Below the pieces are notes generated by a model. It did no database searches, had not been told where the DNA came from, and saw nothing but the letters and a program-made list of their open reading frames with translations. Source: Flavobacteriales bacterium UBA3376 (GTDB lineage: Bacteria > Bacteroidota > Bacteroidia > Flavobacteriales > Weeksellaceae). From it: 12,284 nucleotides of DNA. Made by a program: the position numbers and the translations under genes. The DNA lies in the NCBI GenBank assembly GCA_002359055.1, contig DEQC01000037.1:1-12284 (forward strand), given 5' to 3'. Below are positions 1 to 7,344 of the stretch, one piece after another; positions within the stretch are counted from its first letter, which is position 1, and every line of letters starts with the position of its first letter.

Positions 1-876
1 CCTTTCCCAACGCAAGTTTCTCCAAAGTTAGCAAGTGGCTCGAGAGAAAATCCTCATTTGAGAATGATCGCTTACAAAGTTCCTTTCAACAAAACTTTGG
101 ACAGTTTGAAACAAGCAGATCCTACGCAATATAGAGTTTTTGACAATGTTTCAAGTACGTTTAACGATGCTACCACTTCGTATTTCCATCATGCCATCGG
201 TGGATATCACGGAGCGAAATTGAGAAATTATCAAGACATCATCGATTTATATATTTCTGGAAGTAGTCGAGCAAAAGAATTAGGAATTACTTCAGTCGAT
301 ACCGAAATGATTTTGAATTTATTGAACACTAAATATTTAGTTCATGGAAGTTTTACCAGCCCTATGGTTGAGAAAAACAACAATGCATATGGAAATGTTT
401 GGTTGGTTTCTGATATCAAGTGGGTTCAAAATCCAAATGAAGAAATTTTAGCCATCAAAGAAGTCGATTTGTTGAAAACAGCAGTTTTGGAGAGTAAATT
501 CAATGCGCAAATTCCAAATGCTTTTCCAAATGAACGTGCTTCATCCATCGAATTGGTGAATTATTTACCACATCGATTGACTTATAAAGCAGACATAAAA
601 TCCCCTAAATTCGCAGTTTTCTCAGAAATTTATTACCCACATGGTTGGACAGCAAAAGTCGATGGAGTAGAACGTCCTATCATCAAAACAAATTATTTCT
701 TGAGAGGAATTGCTTTGGAAGAAGGCGATAAAGAAATCGTGATGGAATTCAATCCTCCGACCATTAAAAAAGGTGAAAATTTGACCTTAGCCTTTAATGT
801 GATTTTTGTATTAATGGTTTTAGGCGCAGGATTTTGGACTTGGAAACAAGGAGATTTTAAGAACAAAGGTGTTTAA
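1..876 (+). CDS. YfhO-family integral membrane protein, C-terminal part (5' end outside window)
   Basis: The reading frame is open from the first base, so this is the last 291 codons of a longer gene; the first ATG (position 64) is internal and should not be taken as the start. The visible part is mostly a soluble, presumably extracytoplasmic region. It contains the segment FSEIYYPHGWTAKVDG and the following LRGIALEEGDKEI, typical of the C-terminal beta-rich part of Bacteroidota YfhO proteins. A single hydrophobic helix follows (about nt 778-843, AFNVIFVLMVLGAGFW), then a short basic tail. YfhO proteins are large polytopic membrane proteins related to GT-C glycosyltransferases and implicated in glycosylation of envelope polymers; the exact substrate cannot be told here. 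A glycosyltransferase follows 37 bp downstream on the same strand, consistent with a shared envelope role. The family call is from recognised sequence pattern, not a search. Confidence 0.75.
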   Translation, partial: PFPTQVSPKLASGSRENPHLRMIAYKVPFNKTLDSLKQADPTQYRVFDNVSSTFNDATTSYFHHAIGGYHGAKLRNYQDIIDLYISGSSRAKELGITSVDTEMILNLLNTKYLVHGSFTSPMVEKNNNAYGNVWLVSDIKWVQNPNEEILAIKEVDLLKTAVLESKFNAQIPNAFPNERASSIELVNYLPHRLTYKADIKSPKFAVFSEIYYPHGWTAKVDGVERPIIKTNYFLRGIALEEGDKEIVMEFNPPTIKKGENLTLAFNVIFVLMVLGAGFWTWKQGDFKNKGV

Positions 877-880
877 GAAT

Positions 881-907
881 TTGTAAAATTTTGCAATAAT
901 AGTTTTG
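881..907 (+). promoter_or_regulatory. Candidate Bacteroidota-type promoter before the glycosyltransferase
   Basis: TTG at 881-883, a 16-bp spacer and TAGTTTTG at 900-907 match the flavobacterial TTG / TAnnTTTG promoter form, although the spacer is slightly short. The -7 box ends 6 bp before the ATG at 914, so transcription would start at or next to the start codon and the mRNA would be almost leaderless. Read-through from the upstream gene is equally possible. Confidence 0.25.
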
Positions 908-913
908 AATGAA

Positions 914-2203
914 ATGAATAAGAAAAAAGTTTTGATCATCACTTATTATTGGCCACCTGCAGGAGGACCTGGCGTTCAACGTTGGTTGAAATTCACAAAA
1001 TATTTGCCTGAATTCAATATTGAACCCATAGTTTTTATTCCTGAAAATCCATCTTATCCAATAGTCGATGAAAGTTTGAAAAGTGAAGTTTCAGCGGATT
1101 TAAATCTAATTCAAACAAAAATTTGGGAACCTTATCAAATCGCTGAACGCTTGAATCCAAAATCGAAAGCTTATAAAGCTGGACATTTCGAAAAAAGTGA
1201 AAATCAATCTTTTTTGACCAAACTTTCAGTATTTATTCGTGGAAATTTTTTCATACCCGACGCAAGAGTTTTTTGGGTGAAACCTTCAGTTAAATATTTA
1301 AATAATTATTTAGGCCAAAACAAAATCGATACGCTCATTACAACTGGGCCGCCGCATAGTTTGCATTTAATCGGTTTGAAATTAAAAGAAAATTTTCCAG
1401 AAATAAAATGGTTGGCAGATTTTAGAGATCCTTGGACACAAATCAGTTATCATTCGGAATTGAAATTGACTAAATCTTCTCAGAAAAAACACAAAAAACT
1501 GGAAGAAAAAGTAATGAAATCAGCCGATTTGATCATTGCTACGAGTTTTACAGATGCCGAAAATTATAAAAAAATCGGTGCGAATAGAGTGGAAGTTGTT
1601 ACGAATGGATTTGAAACTTCGGATTTTGATTTAACAAAAAAAAATCAAAATTCTTCGAAATTTAAATTGACATATAGTGGTGGACTTGAAGTTGCACGAA
1701 ATCCTTTGGTCCTTTGGAAAATCATTGATGAATTACAAGAAGAACATTCAAGTTTTAAAGAAGATTTAGAATTAGAATTTTATGGAAATTTGAGTGAAGA
1801 TGTGAAAAACTCACTGAAAGAAAATCATTTGGAACAATTTCTAAACGAACATGGATATGTTTCACACAAACAATCTATCGAAGGCATTTTGAATTCAAAT
1901 TTATTGTTGATTACTAATTTTCCTGATGAAAAATCTAAGGGAATTATTCCAGGAAAATTGTTTGAATATATGGCAACAGAAAATCGGATTTTGGCGATTG
2001 GTCCAGATGAAGGCGATGTGAAAAAACTTTTGGAGGAAACCGAGTCGGGTGAATATTTCACTTATGATGAATTCAATGAAATTAAATCATACATTTTAGA
2101 GGTTTATGAACAATGGAAAACGGGCGCCCAAAGGCACCCGAATTTAAATTATCATAAATATTCTCGCAAAGCTTTGACTGAGCGATTGGCTCATTTGATT
2201 TAA
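914..2203 (+). CDS. GT-B fold glycosyltransferase (family 4-like)
   Basis: A 429-residue soluble protein that probably transfers a sugar from a nucleotide donor to an envelope glycan or lipid on the cytoplasmic face of the membrane. The N-terminus is a Rossmann-type strand followed by a glycine-rich loop (KVLIITYYWPPAGGPG, residues 5-20) as in GT4-like donor/acceptor domains. The C-terminal half carries YSGGLEVARNP and, at about residues 347-375, GKLFEYMATENRILAIG then GDVKKLLEE, which corresponds to the nucleotide-sugar binding region of GT4 enzymes, though the classical EX7E spacing is not clear. I chose ATG 914; an in-frame TTG at 905 would add three residues. It follows the YfhO-like gene by 37 bp. 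Its stop codon overlaps that of the convergent pepD, and its last 90 bp contain the pepD terminator hairpin. The family is recognised confidently; the sugar and acceptor are unknown. Confidence 0.85.
   Translation: MNKKKVLIITYYWPPAGGPGVQRWLKFTKYLPEFNIEPIVFIPENPSYPIVDESLKSEVSADLNLIQTKIWEPYQIAERLNPKSKAYKAGHFEKSENQSFLTKLSVFIRGNFFIPDARVFWVKPSVKYLNNYLGQNKIDTLITTGPPHSLHLIGLKLKENFPEIKWLADFRDPWTQISYHSELKLTKSSQKKHKKLEEKVMKSADLIIATSFTDAENYKKIGANRVEVVTNGFETSDFDLTKKNQNSSKFKLTYSGGLEVARNPLVLWKIIDELQEEHSSFKEDLELEFYGNLSEDVKNSLKENHLEQFLNEHGYVSHKQSIEGILNSNLLLITNFPDEKSKGIIPGKLFEYMATENRILAIGPDEGDVKKLLEETESGEYFTYDEFNEIKSYILEVYEQWKTGAQRHPNLNYHKYSRKALTERLAHLI
2117..2140 (-). terminator. Rho-independent terminator of pepD, inside the glycosyltransferase CDS
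   Basis: Read on the - strand, an 8-bp G+C-rich stem (CGGGTGCC / GGCGCCCG, one U-G wobble, 4-base loop, positions 2140-2121) is followed by four T. It lies 60 bp beyond the pepD stop. On the + strand the stem has a C-A mismatch and is followed by AATTTAAATT, so it should not stop the glycosyltransferase transcript. The stem is strikingly G+C-rich in this A+T-rich DNA. Confidence 0.6.
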
Positions 2204-3660
2204 TTCTTTTCAGGAATTCTTTTCAAAACTTCTATGAAATATTTGTAAAACTTTTGTAACGATTGAATTTCAACTCTTTCGTCAGGTGAGTGTGGACCAG
2301 TGATATTTGGACCAAATGAAATCATATCCATATTGGGATAATGCCCGCCAATGATACCGCATTCCAATCCACCGTGAGTGGCAATTATTTTAGGAGATTC
2401 ACCAAACATTTCTTCATATAGAGGTTTCATCACATCTAAAATTTCAGAGTTGGTATTGGGTCTCCATCCTGGATATCCACCTGAAAATTCAACTTCAAAT
2501 CCAGCCAATTCAAAAGTTGCTTTGAGCGTAGAAATCATTGCTTCTTTACCAGATTCAATGGCAGAACGCGATAGACAAAGAATTTTCATTTCACCATCTT
2601 TCACAACTACATTTGCCACATTATTTGAAGTTTCAGTCACGCCTTCCATTTCTGGCGACATTCTATAAACTCCGTTGAAGGCTGACATCACCGCATAAGT
2701 CAAGTTTTTAGTTTCTTCGAATGAAGCAACTGATTCTTGAGAATCGACTTTAGTGATTTCAATTTGGATGTTTGGTTCGATTGGTAGAAATTCATTGATG
2801 ATATCGGTTTTTAATTCTTCCAAAGATTTAATTAATTCATCGATTTTTGAATTTTTTACAGAAATTATAAAATGTCCTTCACGTGGAATTGCATTTCTTA
2901 AACCTCCACTATCCATTGATGCGATTTGTGCATTGAAATCTAAAGATTTAAATAAAAATCGAGCCAAAAGTTTGTTAGAATTTCCTAATTCTAATTGAAT
3001 ATCACCTCCTGAATGTCCACCTTTAAGTCCTTTGATATCGACTTTAATGGATTGATAATCATCAGATAATTTTTCGATTTCATAATTTTTCGTTGCCGTT
3101 ACATCCATTCCTCCAGCACAGCTAATTGTCAGTTCATCATCATCCTCGGTGTCTAAATTCAGAAGAATTTCACCTTCTAAAATATTGGGATCCAAATTGA
3201 TAGCTCCTGTCATACCGGTTTCCTCATCAATGGTAAACAAAGCTTCAATGGCTGGATGTTCAATTTCGTCGGATTCTAAAACTGCCATAATCGCTGCAAC
3301 CCCAATTCCATTGTCAGCACCCAAAGTAGTTCCTTTGGCTTTTACGAATTTATCATCTTCAATAAACATCTGTATGCCTTGCGTTTCAAAATCGAAATCT
3401 ACATCATTGTTTTTTTGATGTACCATGTCTAAATGCGCTTGTAGAACAATGGTTTTTTTATTTTCATGACCTTTGGTTGCAGGTTTTTTTATGATTACGT
3501 TGCCTATCTCATCTGTAATCGTTTCAAGATTTAATTTTTTACCGAATTGAATCATGAATTCTCTGACTTTTTCTTCTTTTTTGGAAGGTCGAGGAATTTC
3601 ATTCAAATCAGCAAAGTTTCTCCAAATATTTTTTGGTTCTAAATTTAATATGTCGTTCAT
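2200..3660 (-). CDS. pepD: Aminoacyl-histidine dipeptidase (M20C family, PepD)
   Basis: A cytosolic di-zinc peptidase of 486 residues, the usual family length, that cleaves Xaa-His dipeptides such as carnosine and other unspecific dipeptides. The M20C metal-binding set is visible: H76 and D78 in QAHLDMVHQK, bridging D116 in GADNGIG, catalytic E146 and metal ligand E147 in TIDEETGMTGA, D170 in LNLDTEDDDEL and H457 in GPHSPDE near the C-terminus. The dimerisation (lid) domain lies between, with GLKGGHSGGDI in its expected place. There is no signal peptide, in line with a cytoplasmic enzyme. The start at 3660 gives a natural N-terminus (MNDILNLEPK). The gene converges with the glycosyltransferase and overlaps it by 4 bp. 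No partner gene is evident; it looks like an independent housekeeping gene with its own promoter region in the 282-bp gap upstream. Confidence 0.95.
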   Translation of the reverse strand: MNDILNLEPKNIWRNFADLNEIPRPSKKEEKVREFMIQFGKKLNLETITDEIGNVIIKKPATKGHENKKTIVLQAHLDMVHQKNNDVDFDFETQGIQMFIEDDKFVKAKGTTLGADNGIGVAAIMAVLESDEIEHPAIEALFTIDEETGMTGAINLDPNILEGEILLNLDTEDDDELTISCAGGMDVTATKNYEIEKLSDDYQSIKVDIKGLKGGHSGGDIQLELGNSNKLLARFLFKSLDFNAQIASMDSGGLRNAIPREGHFIISVKNSKIDELIKSLEELKTDIINEFLPIEPNIQIEITKVDSQESVASFEETKNLTYAVMSAFNGVYRMSPEMEGVTETSNNVANVVVKDGEMKILCLSRSAIESGKEAMISTLKATFELAGFEVEFSGGYPGWRPNTNSEILDVMKPLYEEMFGESPKIIATHGGLECGIIGGHYPNMDMISFGPNITGPHSPDERVEIQSLQKFYKYFIEVLKRIPEKN

Positions 3661-3771
3661 ATGAATTGTTTATTGATTTTAATCGAGAAATAATTTTAAA
3701 AAAGTGTGTTTTACATCAACTTAAATCTTCAGTTGTATGAGTTATAAAAAAAAACAGGAAAAAACACCTTA

Positions 3772-3779
3772 CAAAAATA
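3772..3779 (-). promoter_or_regulatory. pepD: Candidate -7 box for pepD
   Basis: TATTTTTG on the - strand is a full match to the TAnnTTTG -7 consensus of Bacteroidota. No TTG is found at the usual distance upstream, so support is partial. It would give a 5' untranslated region of roughly 105 nt. A second, weaker possibility lies closer to the gene, in the A/T-rich stretch just upstream of the start codon. Confidence 0.2.
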
Positions 3780-3813
3780 GGGATAACCCTTAAAAATTTT
3801 AAATATTAAGTCA

Positions 3814-3821
3814 TAAATTTG
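3814..3821 (+). promoter_or_regulatory. Candidate -7 box firing on the + strand between pepD and xth
   Basis: TAAATTTG matches TAnnTTTG exactly. No TTG is found at -33, so this is weak alone. Its interest is that a + strand terminator follows about 85 bp further on with no gene between them, so the two together would define a transcript of about 118 nt. Confidence 0.2.
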
Positions 3822-3826
3822 TTATC

Positions 3827-3944
3827 AGAATGTTTCGGAATAATTGAGTTTATTTCTGATTTCATTCAAATCTCTCTAATAACTACCTAAATACTATGAA
3901 AATATCCCACAAACTTCTCCATTTTGAGAGTGTGGGATTTTTTT
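3827..3944 (+). ncRNA. Possible small RNA between pepD and xth (unrecognised)
   Basis: The 282-bp gap between the two minus-strand genes has no convincing protein-coding gene. It contains a -7-like box on the + strand and a clear + strand terminator; a transcript between them would be about 118 nt. The only ORF inside is 16 codons (3896-3946) and runs through the terminator stem, so it is more likely chance than a leader peptide. I do not recognise a known RNA family and could not fold the sequence. The rest of the gap (3661-3770) holds A/T-rich upstream sequence of pepD with no further recognisable signal. Confidence 0.25.
3904..3944 (+). terminator. Intrinsic terminator on the + strand, possibly weakly bidirectional
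   Basis: ATCCCACA at 3904-3911 pairs perfectly with TGTGGGAT at 3931-3938, followed by seven T (3938-3944). The loop is 19 nt and has some internal pairing potential. On the - strand the same stem lies just after the xth stop codon and is followed only by ATTTTCAT, so it could end xth, but less efficiently than a + strand transcript. Confidence 0.65.
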
Positions 3945-4716
3945 AAAACTCCAATTCTACCAATACTGGACAATGATCCGAATGCACGGCTTCTGATAAA
4001 ATAGCGGCTCTTTTCATATTTTTTTCAAGTGATTGACTCACCATATTGTAATCGATTCTCCAGCCCTTATTTCTCGCCCTTGAATTGGCTCTGTAGCTCC
4101 ACCAGCTATAATTATGTGGTTCTTTTACAAAAAACCTAAAAGAATCTATCATCTCACATTCTTCAATATATTTCGACAACCATTCTCTTTCGACCGGTAA
4201 AAAGCCTGAAACTTTAGCGTTTCGGACAGGATCGTGTATGTCGATTTCTTTGTGACAGACATTATAATCTCCTGCTACAATTAGGTTTGGAATTTCTTTT
4301 TTTAATTCTTTTATATAATCAAGGAAGTCATAACAGAATCTCAATTTAAAATCCAATCTTTCTTCCATATTGGTTCCACTTGGAATGTAAACGCTGATGA
4401 CAGAAAAATTTTCAAAATCAGCTCTGATCACTCTTCCTTCATTGTCTATATAATCTATTCCAGTTCCGTATTCGATGTGTTTAGGTTTGTGTTTAGTGAT
4501 AATTGCCACTCCACTGTAACCTTTTTTTTCAGCGGAATGCCAATAACTGTAATAACCTAATTTGTTTAAAGTTTCGATTTCATCTTTGATTTGCTCTGGT
4601 TGAGCTTTTGTTTCTTGCAGACATAAAACGTCAGGTTGGGCAGCCTCTATCCATTCGTTCAGACCTTTTCTCATCGCTGCTCTGATTCCATTTACGTTAT
4701 AGCTAAGTATTTTCAT
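3943..4716 (-). CDS. xth: Exodeoxyribonuclease III / AP endonuclease
   Basis: A 257-residue enzyme of the exonuclease/endonuclease/phosphatase fold, acting in base-excision repair by cutting at abasic sites and trimming 3' ends. All key residues are visible: N7 (YNVNGIR), metal ligand E35 (LQETKA), Y110 (SVYIPSGTN), D150 and N152 (GDYNVCH), D222 in GWRIDYNM, and the terminal D247-H248 pair in HSDHCPV. The DNA-contact segment YSWWSYRANSRARNKGW is intact, which separates it from nucleases acting on other substrates. Length and start (MKILSYNVNG) are typical for ExoA/Xth proteins. It lies 70 bp downstream of copA on the same strand and may be read through from it, but no functional link is required. 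A hairpin immediately follows the stop. Confidence 0.95.
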   Translation of the reverse strand: MKILSYNVNGIRAAMRKGLNEWIEAAQPDVLCLQETKAQPEQIKDEIETLNKLGYYSYWHSAEKKGYSGVAIITKHKPKHIEYGTGIDYIDNEGRVIRADFENFSVISVYIPSGTNMEERLDFKLRFCYDFLDYIKELKKEIPNLIVAGDYNVCHKEIDIHDPVRNAKVSGFLPVEREWLSKYIEECEMIDSFRFFVKEPHNYSWWSYRANSRARNKGWRIDYNMVSQSLEKNMKRAAILSEAVHSDHCPVLVELEF

Positions 4717-4786
4717 TTTAATTTTTTATTACTTTTTGAATTTTAAACGAATAACTGAAAAATATATTGATTTTAAAAATTGGTAA

Positions 4787-7270
4787 TTACTTTCTGTACT
4801 TTAATCTCAAACTATTGGTCACAACGCTCACACTACTAAATGCCATAGCAGCTCCAGCTATCATTGGATTCAATAAAAATCCATTGATAGGATAAAGAAT
4901 ACCTGCAGCAATCGGAATTCCTATGATGTTGTAAATAAATGCCCAAAATAAGTTTTGTTTAATGGTTGAAACCGTTTGTTTGGAAAGTTTGATGGCTTCG
5001 GGAATCTTTAATAAATCGTCCGATAAAATAGTCATTTTAGAAGATTCTATAGCGATGTCACTTCCTTTGCCCATAGCAATTCCTATATCTGCCTGAGCCA
5101 AAGCAGCACTGTCGTTGATCCCATCACCTGACATAGCAACTTTTTTACCTTCGGCTTGTAGTTTTTTGATGAAATTTAATTTGTCTTCTGGTAAAACTTC
5201 CGCTTGAAAGTCATCCAACTTCACTTCGCGTGCAATTGCAGCTGCTGAAGCTTGATTGTCACCTGTCAACATATAAACTTCTAATCCTATTTCATGCATC
5301 TGATCAATCGCCTTTTTGGAAGTAGATTTGATGTTGTCAGAAATTGCAACCCCAGCAAGAACTCGGTTGGAATTACTGAACAATACGATGGTCTGAGTCA
5401 TCAATGCTCTGTTGTTCATCCAATTTTCATAATCATATCCTAAATTGATGTTTTGTTCTTTTATGAATTTTGGATTTCCAATGTAATAAACTTCGTCTTT
5501 GTATTTACCCTTAATTCCTTTACCAGAAACGTTTTCAATTTCAATTCCATCCAAATACAAATCGGTCAATAGTGGAGTAGGTAATAGTTCATCGGTTTGA
5601 TCAATTATATTTTTTCTTTTTTCGGAATGATAAGCTTCCAAATATTTTACAATGGCTTCCGCCAAAGGATGCTCAGATTGTTTTTCGATCGAATAAAGTA
5701 TGGGTGAAAATTGAATTGCATCAGCGTTGAACCAAGTCAAATGATTGACTTTTGGTTTTCCTTGAGTGATAGTTCCTGTTTTATCCAAAACAATCGCATC
5801 CAATTGCATAGCAGTTTCTAAACTTTCTGCATCTTTGATTAAAATTCCTTTTTCAGCTCCTTTGCCAACTCCAACCATAATAGCTGTTGGAGTAGCTAAA
5901 CCTAAAGCACATGGACAGGCGATCACCAAAACTGTGATAAACGCCAGCATTGCATGTGTAAAACTATTTTCTCCACCCAAAATTATCCAAAGTATGAATG
6001 CAACAATTGCAATTACCAAAACTATGGGAACAAAAATCGAAGCGATTTTATCCACCAAATTCTGAACAGGTGCTTTACTTCCTTGTGCATCTTGAACCAT
6101 TTTGATGATTTGGCTTAGCAAGGTATCTCCTCCAACTTTTGTGGCTCTGAATTGGAAACTTCCTTTTTGATTGATGGTCCCTGAAAAAACTTGGTTACCT
6201 TCTTTTTTTTCAACAGCTATAGGTTCACCTGAAATCATACTCTCATCAATGAACGAACGACCAGAAATCACTTCTCCATCAACAGCAATTTTGTCGCCAG
6301 GACGAACCCTAATGATATCGCCGATTTGAATGGATGCGATCGGTACTTCAATAGAGTTTCCTTGTTTGTCAACTTTAAGAACAGTTTTGGGTTGCATGCC
6401 AATGAGTTTTTTTATGGCCGATGAAGTATTGCTTTTGGCTTTTTCTTCCATCAATTTACCCACCAAAATAAAAGCGATAATCACTCCAGCGGCTTCGAAA
6501 TAAACATGAGGTTCCAAACCTCTATTGATCCAGAATTCAGGAAATAAAGTGTTGAAAACACTGAAAATATAAGCGATTCCTGTACTCATCGCAACCAAAG
6601 TATCCATATTGGAAGAACGATTTTTTAATTGTCGCCAAGCGCCTACGAAAAATTGCTTACCAAAAACAAATACGATGGGAGTAGATAATGCCCACATGAT
6701 ATAATTTGCATAAGGAATATCCATGAAAACCATACCGATCAACATCAACGGAACGGCAAGGACAATCGCCCAAATCGTTTTTTTCTTTAAGCTTTCATAT
6801 TTTTTTTGTTGCAAACTGTCCAAATCTTCATGTGCATCATCTGATTCGTCTATCATCAAATCATAACCAGCCGATTGTAAGGCGGCTTTTAACTCTTCAG
6901 GTGAAGTTAAACTTGGTATGTACTCGATGATCGCTTCAGTATTTGCATAGTTCACATGGGCACTGACAACTCCTATATGATATTTCAAAATGTTTTGAGT
7001 ACTTGTAGCACAAGCGGTACAAGATAAATTCAAAACTGGATAATGTTTTTTTACAGTGGGAACAACATAACCTAAATCTCTGATTTTTTGAACTGCAAGT
7101 GGAATGGCTTCATCCAAATCTTCTGAACTGATTTTCACTCTTTTGTTGTTGATTTCCACCGAAATTTCATCGATCTCTTCAATTTCTTTTAATCCTTTAT
7201 CGACTATTAAAGCACAATGTTCACTATCGACATTTTCTAAAGGGATGTATATGTGTTTATCTTTTGACAT
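4787..7270 (-). CDS. copA: Cu(I)-exporting P1B-type ATPase
   Basis: An 827-residue inner-membrane pump that exports cytosolic Cu(I) using ATP. Domain order: a degenerate HMA-like domain (about 5-70; the metal loop reads DSEHC with only C19), a normal HMA domain (about 76-140; C84-TA-C87), an eight-helix membrane part, the actuator loop with SGEP (347-350), the copper-binding CPC motif (C452, C454), phosphorylated D496 in DKTGT, the P1B hallmark H534-P535, GDGIND (715-720), and the final two helices with Y780-N781 and MAFSS (809-813). The CPC + YN + MxxSS set is the signature of Cu(I) transporters (P1B-1) rather than Zn/Cd or Co pumps. It lies 74 bp downstream of the HMA-AraC regulator gene, probably in one operon. 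No cupredoxin or CopZ chaperone gene is seen nearby. Silver may also be a substrate, as for other CopA proteins. Confidence 0.95.
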   Translation of the reverse strand: MSKDKHIYIPLENVDSEHCALIVDKGLKEIEEIDEISVEINNKRVKISSEDLDEAIPLAVQKIRDLGYVVPTVKKHYPVLNLSCTACATSTQNILKYHIGVVSAHVNYANTEAIIEYIPSLTSPEELKAALQSAGYDLMIDESDDAHEDLDSLQQKKYESLKKKTIWAIVLAVPLMLIGMVFMDIPYANYIMWALSTPIVFVFGKQFFVGAWRQLKNRSSNMDTLVAMSTGIAYIFSVFNTLFPEFWINRGLEPHVYFEAAGVIIAFILVGKLMEEKAKSNTSSAIKKLIGMQPKTVLKVDKQGNSIEVPIASIQIGDIIRVRPGDKIAVDGEVISGRSFIDESMISGEPIAVEKKEGNQVFSGTINQKGSFQFRATKVGGDTLLSQIIKMVQDAQGSKAPVQNLVDKIASIFVPIVLVIAIVAFILWIILGGENSFTHAMLAFITVLVIACPCALGLATPTAIMVGVGKGAEKGILIKDAESLETAMQLDAIVLDKTGTITQGKPKVNHLTWFNADAIQFSPILYSIEKQSEHPLAEAIVKYLEAYHSEKRKNIIDQTDELLPTPLLTDLYLDGIEIENVSGKGIKGKYKDEVYYIGNPKFIKEQNINLGYDYENWMNNRALMTQTIVLFSNSNRVLAGVAISDNIKSTSKKAIDQMHEIGLEVYMLTGDNQASAAAIAREVKLDDFQAEVLPEDKLNFIKKLQAEGKKVAMSGDGINDSAALAQADIGIAMGKGSDIAIESSKMTILSDDLLKIPEAIKLSKQTVSTIKQNLFWAFIYNIIGIPIAAGILYPINGFLLNPMIAGAAMAFSSVSVVTNSLRLKYRK

Positions 7271-7344
7271 AATGATTTGATTTATAGAACAAAATTCGGA
7301 AAATATAAACGGTTGCTCTTATATAATTTTGGCAAAGAATTACA

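Noticed and set aside
1825..2061. Open minus-strand frame opposite the glycosyltransferase
   Set aside because: Shadow of a strongly supported gene; downstream of the pepD terminator and without recognisable features.
3779..3790. Small inverted repeat AGGGATAACCCT as an operator or hairpin
   Set aside because: Only four paired bases per arm with no extension; expected by chance in a gap of this size.
3896..3946. 16-codon ORF (MKISHKLLHFESVGFF) in the gap between pepD and xth, possible leader peptide
   Set aside because: It runs through the terminator stem and ends in the T tract, and no downstream + strand gene exists for it to control; more likely chance.
5766..6065. 99-codon open frame antisense to copA
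   Set aside because: Composition is an echo of the copA membrane and phosphorylation codons; no independent start context or domain.
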